Shown here: positions 58,241 through 64,000 of the stretch, piece after piece
How the letters are laid out: each line of letters opens with the position of its first letter
How positions within the stretch are numbered: the first letter of the stretch is position 1
DNA from: Hymenochaete sp. R1
Lineage: Eukaryota; Basidiomycota; Agaricomycetes; Hymenochaetales; Hymenochaetaceae
Direction: 5' to 3'
DNA length: 64,000 nucleotides
NCBI GenBank assembly: GCA_019400425.1
Contig: JAFREE010000029.1
Span: 124,001 to 188,000, forward strand
Translations under genes and position numbers: made by a program
The notes under the pieces: generated by a model
Databases searched by the model: none
What the model saw: the letters and a program-made list of their open reading frames with translations, nothing else
What the model was told of the DNA's origin: nothing

Positions 58241-58977
58241 TCAAACTACGTTAGCACCGTTAGTTGTTCCTACTCCGGGGCCTGTTGTAGCTTTCGCATG
58301 GCTCGAGATTGGGCCTGTACCCTTCGTCGCAGCGCCGCCTCCGTGATTCCCCAGAACACCCCGTGCACTATACTCCATTAGAGCCGCTACTTTTGCAAGC
58401 GTGAGAAGACTGAAAGCTACCCATGCGAGGGCGACGATGGCGGTGAGAATTTGTCCTTCTTTGCCAGGGCCAGCAATAGCACGAGTTGGGAAATGGTTCG
58501 TCACTAAGAGTGGATTTTTTCAAAAAAAAAAAAATTAATAAGGCATTGAAATACGCGGTATATGATCAACTGGCGCACCGATAGCTGCGCCAACGAGCCA
58601 CATAATCCAAAGCACAAGATTGCCGGACGACTCGTGATGGAGACCGCCGAAATGACCACCCCCAGAACCTGCTCCAGATCCAGTAGTACCGATAGCAGGT
58701 GCGCTGCGATGGAAGAGGAGGGTAAGAGGGACCCAGAGGATGGATAATATTGAGGTTACGAGAAGCTCTGCGACGATGGACTCTGTAGGGTTGTGGACGA
58801 GTAAGCAAATTGGTCTGGAAAAGGGGACTCGAGGGACGAACCATGCGTTCCGAAGTTGCTGCGCGTGAAATTAATACGTGCAGCGGTGAGGCCAAGCTCT
58901 GCGACTGAGATGGCCCATAGTAGACCGTAGAATACACGACGATGAGGGACATATGAGTAATTCCTAAACATATTCAA
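58241..58977 (-). CDS. MARVEL-like four-TM membrane protein
   Basis: This minus-strand gene has about four exons. It starts MFRNYSYVPHRRVFYGLLWA at 58977 with a first helix (VFYGLLWAISVAELGLTAA) followed by RINFTRSNFGTHG. The next exon has IVAELLVTSILSILWVPLTL and the Gly-rich loop TTGSGAGSGGGHFGG, then GNLVLWIMWLVGAAIGAPV. The last exon has ILTAIVALAWVAFSLLTLAK and a Gly/Ala-rich tail ending NGANVV with TGA at 58241-58243. Four helices with a short N-terminus, an Arg at the end of helix 1 and a Trp-rich third helix fit the MARVEL fold (Nce102-like eisosome or membrane-organising proteins), although similarity is at the level of layout. Function is inferred only as plasma-membrane organisation. 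Confidence 0.6.
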
Positions 58978-59929
58978 AGTTGGCTTGATGGTAAAGGTAA
59001 AGGGAAGGATGACGAGGAAAGAGAAGAGGGGGTGCTGCTAACCGACGTCGAACTTCAAGTTGAAGGCGTCTTTATGTGACCAAAGATTGAACTCATGACG
59101 ACAAGGAAGCTAAAATAGCTACATTCAATCGTCATCGTACGTAGTTGACTGAATCGAACCTTGAAAAATGGTCCGTACAATGGTATGTGGGAGGTTGACG
59201 CCGCTCGAATTCCGCTCGTGGGGTCACTCGGGTCAGTTTCAGCCCGAAGGATAGCACTCCAAAGTGAACCTTCGCAACGTCATTAGCCTCGTCAGGAATT
59301 CGGAATAGCTTGACTCATGCATGACCCAGTCTGCTTTTGAACATTGTTGGTATGTTTGAATCCATATGCATGTTGTGACTGTACTGACAGAGGGAAGGGA
59401 AAAAACCGCACCTGTCTGAGGATACGCTACCAATCATTCAAGTTGAAGTAAGTTCCCTAAGTACATGTTCTCGAGCTTTCGAGAGTTGTACGTTATTGCT
59501 GTGGCGTGGGAGGGTCATGTGCACATCTCTATTCGTCGAAGCACCGGAGCTTGAATTCTGGAAGTAAATGGCGAGAAAAGAAGGGGGCCTATCCTCCGAA
59601 AAGCCGATGAGATTTCAAGTTCGCTCTACACGCAACTTGTTTAGCGGCATTGATATCGAAAAAAAATGGTATTGAGGAACATAGCGCGGAGAGCAAGCAA
59701 CTCGGGGCTGTTCAGATATTACTGCAAATGGGGGTCGACAGTAATGCGTAGGGATACTGACCTAGTGTAATGCCTCCAAACACTCGTACAGTGGATAGTG
59801 TCCAGAGCCCGTGGCAACCTGAAGTATTTTTACAATGTTTGCTGCATTGTGCAGTGGTTTTTAATTTACAGGGGGGGCGGCTACTGGTTCTCGGATAGTG
59901 GACTAGTTGATGCAGATAGAACGGAAGAT
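58978..59929. other. Intergenic, no confident gene
   Basis: About 950 bp upstream of the MARVEL-like gene. The minus frame at 59239-59433 has no features. GAATCGAACC near 59151 resembles a tRNA B-box on the minus strand, but no cloverleaf surrounds it. Confidence 0.35.
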
Positions 59930-60779
59930 GAAGAAAAAAGCTAGCTTATATGTGATGAAGTCTTGATGACGGAACTCACATTCAGAAGTGAAGGATTTCC
60001 ATGCGTAGACTGTAAAGATGCAATGTCCAGCCTGAAATGGCATACCTGTCTCGTACCGTCGAAATTTGTTGAAAGGGGTTGTGGCAGAAGCTGGTCTTGG
60101 GTTGAGAAGCTGAGAAGATTTGCTTGAGTACGCACCTTCGACGGAAATAGTAGATGGAAGCCACGAGCAGGCAGACTGCACTCTCTAGGAGAGATAAAGT
60201 TCGGTATGTCAACAAGGAAGAGTCACTAGTCACAGTAATATACGCCAAAGTAACATACCAGTGCCTATGCCAACAGCATCACACGTGCCTTTGGATATTA
60301 CTATCGTCGTCGTCAACACGAGAAATTCCTCCGATTTGATATAATTCGACAAGTCGATTTACATTCAGATTCGGCGTTCTGCACCAGTGAGAAGGGTCGG
60401 GGCTCTCTCGTTTCGACGGTAGCCAACGCAGATCGCTTTCGCAGGATCGGATAATGGTATCAGTAGTAGTCCGAGCAATGTGAGACGGACAAAGCACTGG
60501 CGGTTCTAGAGGAGCCCAAACATGTGGAACCGTGATTGCAGCTTGTAGCCTGAAAGGGATTAGTATCATGTAGAGGCGGTCGATCGGTGGCCAGAGTGCA
60601 AGGACTTTAAGGACACGAACGCTGACAAAGCCTTCGTCGTGGGATGAACAAACAATGAAAGGCGCAGAGATACTGGAATTTCGTGAGCAGGTACCAGCAA
60701 TTAAACGAGAAGGTAAGAATGATTCATTTATGAAATGGGTGTTCGGTGCCCTTCTTCCAGATTGAAGAACGGTGGACAT
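59930..60779 (-). CDS. Probable spliced gene, unidentified
   Basis: Coding-like exons can be read on the minus strand: a long piece starting MSTVLQSGRRAPNTHFINES at 60779, then LSNYIKSEEFLVLTTTIVIS running into KGTCDAVGIGT before a GTATGT donor. A further exon has ESAVCLLVASIYYFRRR, and another has TSFCHNPFQQISTVRDR before a GTATGC donor. Two hydrophobic stretches (FLVLTTTIVIS and AVCLLVASIYYF) suggest a membrane protein, perhaps related to the multi-TM orphan families elsewhere in the window. I could not place a stop or a complete exon chain. The boundaries are rough. Confidence 0.3.
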
Positions 60780-61128
60780 GCGTTACAACGCGGTGCTAGG
60801 CGAATCTCTGATCGTACGTCGCCGTGAAGACCTTTCCTTTTAGAGACAAATAATACTTCCCCACAAAGCGATAAGGAAGTAGCCGTACAGTAGAAGCCGA
60901 AGTCAGCGGTGGCTAGTTAGGCATTCCGCATGCGTCGAAAACCTCCAGAAAATCGATTGGTTCATGTTTGGGACCGCATATAGTTACAATGGAAAAGAAA
61001 TTATGATTTCAAGTCGTAAGATTGCACGGAAATGATACAAGAAATACGCTTAGCTGATTCTTGACCATTTCAATCTAAGCCTTCAATAGTTTCCGCCTGT
61101 ATGCTTCGCGTGACCAACGTCTTCGTCC
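60780..61128. other. Intergenic, nothing recognised
   Basis: About 350 bp between the unidentified minus-strand gene and the 3' end of the acidic-protein gene. No element was recognised. Confidence 0.35.
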
Positions 61129-62022
61129 TCACTTATCCGCTACAGCATTCGAAAAGAAAGCTTCAACACTGTCTTCAGAATTTGGTTCGGAGTCGGAATC
61201 TCCATCTGGATCTAGTTCTGGGCTTGAGGCTCGTTCGTCCGAAGTTTCATCCGATGATGAAATGGAAGATACTGAATCATCCCCCGAAGGGACATACCCC
61301 GAGTCTGTATCGGAATTTGACTCAAGCTCTGAGCTTGGATCAAAGCGCGATTGGGAATCCGAACTCCCGCTAGCTTCCAGACACGTAAGATCTACACCCG
61401 ACTCTTCCTCTGCTGGATTTTCGTCTAATGGTGAGACTGGGGTTGGAGACCCATCCTCCAGCTGATCACCCTCCGGTGGGATATATACCCGCGCTTCATC
61501 TTCTTCTAAAAAATCGTTATCAGTACGAAAGCACTCGGAGGTCGATGGCAAGGAGTTCGTGCTATCGTTGGTGGCCCATTCGTAAAACGCTTCAGGGGGT
61601 GTCGGTGGTGCCCTTTCCGGGACCAGGGCCGAGTCTCGGTCGTCATACCATTGGGGACTGGACACCGTGTTAGGGGTGTACTGCCGCGAGTAGTGTGCTG
61701 GTGTTTTGGGAGATGAGAAAATTCTCATTTCGATATAGCCCGGCGAGGCAGGCGGTACCTGATTCGGTTGCGTTGAATGTGTCGCCTTGGCTTTCTTTCG
61801 GAGTCCATCTCTCGACGACGTTGTGGATTCCCCGAATGAACGGCTCGTCGGCATGAGTTTGCGTTTTCTGTATAGTAGAGAGGAAGCACAACAAACAACA
61901 GAGAAATGTGACCAGAACGAATCCAACAAAAAGCAGAGCTCACGTACCTGGTCATTTTTGATAGGCGAGGAAGGATCAGCTTCTTGATAGTTGCATTGTT
62001 GAGCGGGATTGAGGTTCACCAT
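61129..62022 (-). CDS. Acidic Ser/Asp/Glu-rich hypothetical protein
   Basis: An open frame of 297 residues starts MVNLNPAQQCNYQEADPSSP at 62022. A segment (VRELCFLLDSFWSHF...) between good GTACGT and TACAG signals at 61868-61947 looks like an intron, but removing it shifts the frame, so the start could instead be MPTSRSFGESTTS at 61854. The body contains PTPPEAFYEWATND. The C-terminal half is strongly acidic (SNSDTDSGYVPSGDDSVSSI, DPDGDSDSEPNSEDSVEAFF) and probably disordered. The family was not recognised. Its composition resembles the acidic protein at 31229, but no alignable motif is shared. Confidence 0.45.
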   Translation of the reverse strand: MVNLNPAQQCNYQEADPSSPIKNDQVRELCFLLDSFWSHFSVVCCASSLLYRKRKLMPTSRSFGESTTSSRDGLRKKAKATHSTQPNQVPPASPGYIEMRIFSSPKTPAHYSRQYTPNTVSSPQWYDDRDSALVPERAPPTPPEAFYEWATNDSTNSLPSTSECFRTDNDFLEEDEARVYIPPEGDQLEDGSPTPVSPLDENPAEEESGVDLTCLEASGSSDSQSRFDPSSELESNSDTDSGYVPSGDDSVSSISSSDETSDERASSPELDPDGDSDSEPNSEDSVEAFFSNAVADK

Positions 62023-63259
62023 TTATACAACAAGTACCGTGGGGTCAACATGTCGAAGAAAGAAGGACAGGCCAGTGGCCCTGATAACGGAGACAACAAA
62101 CAATGAAAGGTGAGGGTCAGATAAATCGAAAAGAAAGCGAAGCTATCAAATCGAACATACTATTGTTCCTTTCTCCCAAGTTTTATTGCTCGGGAGACAA
62201 TAAGGTGTCATAACGTTGAAAGAGGCCTGAAAGGCACGATTCTTTAATGGTCGTCCATCATGCCAAAATAAAGGTACAAAGTACCTTTTGCTTGCCCTTG
62301 CACAATAGCACGAGGAATACCTTATACATAGCGTTGGAGATATCATATTTTCCACCTTGAAACAGTAGACCTGGCTCTTCTAGAGCTGTCGATAGATGTG
62401 AACTTATCACAGGGGTTTACTGGCATCCCACATCCATTCAGAAAAAAAAACCTGTTAGCGATGGGTATCGATCGTTGAGAATCAAAGGTAGCACACGTTT
62501 ACTTTCCGACGTATTCTAGCGGATTCAACGTACGCAGAGCATGTTGTTGATGGTGACACCGTGACCAGAAGGCAAAAGTCAATCGATTGGTCCATCGTCG
62601 CGCGTCGCGTCTAACTTCCACGCTAACATCTTCTCTGCGGCTACAGCATATCACCCATGGCTCTTGCTTCGGTGACGAAGAAACTCTAGGCTGTGGCGAG
62701 CGTAATGTGCCGGAGCAGAATGTTGTGCATTGTACTTGTGACTTGGCAGTTTCGCTGAAGCATGCGTCTTGGGGCCAAAAAGCGCGTTTTGGCGTGCTGA
62801 GGTGTCGATGTCGATCTGCTTTTATGAGGAACTCCGCCGTGGGAACTCGGTACGCAAAAGCGCTCACCGCACCAGGCTTACTAAATCTTACTTCTACGCT
62901 CCGTAACCTCGTCCCTTTCTTCGTCGACGTTGCTCTATCTAACAGCCATACGCTCCAGGAAGTGCGACTGCTAGCGGCTTATGGTCGCTTCCGCGCTGTC
63001 ATATTGTCACGATCCTAGCTGTATTGTACTTTGCATATGCATCGAGGGTACGTATGCGTATAGAGACGAGAAGGATTCGGACTATGAAAGGATGAAAGGA
63101 TCCCAGCCGTTACTTGGTATTGTGCTATCTGTTTCCTTAACTTCTTGACAATATCACACATTGAAATAGAGTAATCTAAGTACAACGACAAGATAAGCGA
63201 CGTCCCGTATCCGTAACAACATCGTACTCGATGTCTTCGAGCCGCTTCATACAGTGCGT
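62023..63259. other. Intergenic, no confident gene
   Basis: About 1.2 kb. The plus frame at 62587-63018 (143 residues) overlaps a minus frame of similar size and has no domain features. AAGGTACAAAGTACCTTTTGC near 62270-62290 is a short palindrome. No gene was called. Confidence 0.35.
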
Positions 63260-64000
63260 CTACCTTGTCATCCACACAACCTCATTACCAAGTTTCCTCT
63301 CAATCTTTTCTAACAACCCCATCTCTTCACGTAGCTTCTTATCCTCTGGGATATCATGCAAATCAAGGTCCATGAGTGTCCCATTCCATGTCAAAGCCTC
63401 TAAGATCAACTGGCGGGGGCTTCCTTCCTCTAGGTCCCCGCTGCTATCTTTGACGAGACGGTAAAAGTCCAGGTATTGCTGATCCAAGAACCGATAGAAC
63501 AGGGCACGATTAATGATAAGTCTGACATATATGTGAGGCTGAGAAGACTCCGCAGCCTTCGGAACGTGGTCCTGATTCGTCCAAATATCGTCAAGGCGGT
63601 TAAAGAAAATCGTGCGTTTCTCTTCCTTATCGTCCTTCCCTTTGTAAGCAACAGAGAAACTTGTGAACTCCGCTACTTGGTCAAGTAGGCCCATGAGCGA
63701 GTCTTGATTCCGACCAGGCTTGCCTTTCCGTGTCCAATAATTGTTATACGACTCATCGTCGTACTCAAGAGGGACTAAATTGTTGAAGGCTTTGAGCTTT
63801 TCGATTAAATCGCAAAGTTTTGCATTGAATTGTTGCAAACCATCGTAAACTAGATTCCCATTAGCAGCTCCAGATTTGACTTTCATGTAGAGATTCTTCA
63901 GATCATTATTACCCATAAGAATCATTTTCACATCCAGGACGTCTTTCTGCATCAGATCTTCAGAAAAGACGGGAAGGTAGAGAGCGAGGATGTCTTGCAT
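63260..64000 (-). CDS. Hypothetical protein, runs to the window edge
   Basis: An open frame of at least 246 residues has its stop at 63260-63262. The last three bases of the window (CAT) read as Met, so this may be the start (MQDILALYLPVFSEDLMQKD) or an internal Met. The protein is soluble and mostly helical by composition, with LCDLIEKLKAFNNLVPLEYD, NRALFYRFLDQQYLDFYRLV and DLHDIPEDKKLREEMGLLEK. No signal peptide or known motif was seen. The size and single-exon form resemble the genes at 21144 and 48889. Confidence 0.55.
   Translation of the reverse strand: MQDILALYLPVFSEDLMQKDVLDVKMILMGNNDLKNLYMKVKSGAANGNLVYDGLQQFNAKLCDLIEKLKAFNNLVPLEYDDESYNNYWTRKGKPGRNQDSLMGLLDQVAEFTSFSVAYKGKDDKEEKRTIFFNRLDDIWTNQDHVPKAAESSQPHIYVRLIINRALFYRFLDQQYLDFYRLVKDSSGDLEEGSPRQLILEALTWNGTLMDLDLHDIPEDKKLREEMGLLEKIERKLGNEVVWMTR

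Noticed and set aside
59140..59230. tRNA-like B-box (GGTTCGATTC on the minus strand)
   Set aside because: No A-box, anticodon stem or acceptor pairing could be folded around it.
62587..63018. Plus-strand frame of 143 residues
   Set aside because: It overlaps a comparable minus frame, has no recognisable features and no splice partners.

Overview
The window looks like nuclear DNA of an Agaricomycete (mushroom-forming basidiomycete). Genes sit on both strands and are cut by many short introns, mostly 45-90 nt, with GT..AG ends and CTAAC/CTGAC-like branch points. The gene set fits: orphan multi-membrane families typical of these fungi (DUF6533, DUF6534-like), F-box proteins with an HLSHVC(R/Q)RWR core, a Zn2Cys6 regulator, and a DDE transposon with spliced genes. 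No rRNA, tRNA or CRISPR array was recognised. All exon maps were read by eye from splice signals and frame continuity.

Left part (1-30.7 kb), gene-dense: the 3' end of an unknown gene; a WD40 mitochondrial fission adaptor (MDV1 family); a bromodomain-BAH subunit of an RSC-type remodeller; a DUF6533 protein; an unknown four-TM protein; lipoyl(octanoyl) transferase (LIP2); a 13-exon MFS transporter; a DUF6534-like protein; a single-exon unknown gene; a second DUF6533 protein; the Hsp90 co-chaperone p23/Sba1; a Bem46-like alpha/beta hydrolase; and mitochondrial glutamyl-tRNA synthetase. LIP2 and MSE1 serve mitochondrial metabolism and translation, and MDV1 serves mitochondrial division.

Middle part (31-47 kb), gene-poor: two divergent genes for low-complexity proteins (an acidic Ser/Asp-rich protein on the minus strand and a membrane-anchored glutaredoxin-fold protein without the active-site Cys on the plus strand) are separated by about 10 kb. 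A 4,607-bp DNA transposon (37510-42116) lies in this gap. It has perfect 33-bp terminal inverted repeats, a TA target duplication, an apparently intact spliced DDE transposase, and a second spliced gene that I do not recognise and that carries one in-frame TAG. The surrounding DNA is full of simple repeats and of the palindromic motif TACTAGTA.

Right part (47-64 kb): two paralogous F-box genes flanking an unrelated reverse-strand gene and a small inverted-repeat element, a GFA/Mss4-like zinc protein, a Zn2Cys6 transcription factor, a MARVEL-like membrane protein, an unidentified spliced gene, an acidic low-complexity protein, and an unknown protein running to the window edge.

The strongest candidate for something undescribed is the two-gene TA-flanked transposon, especially its second gene.
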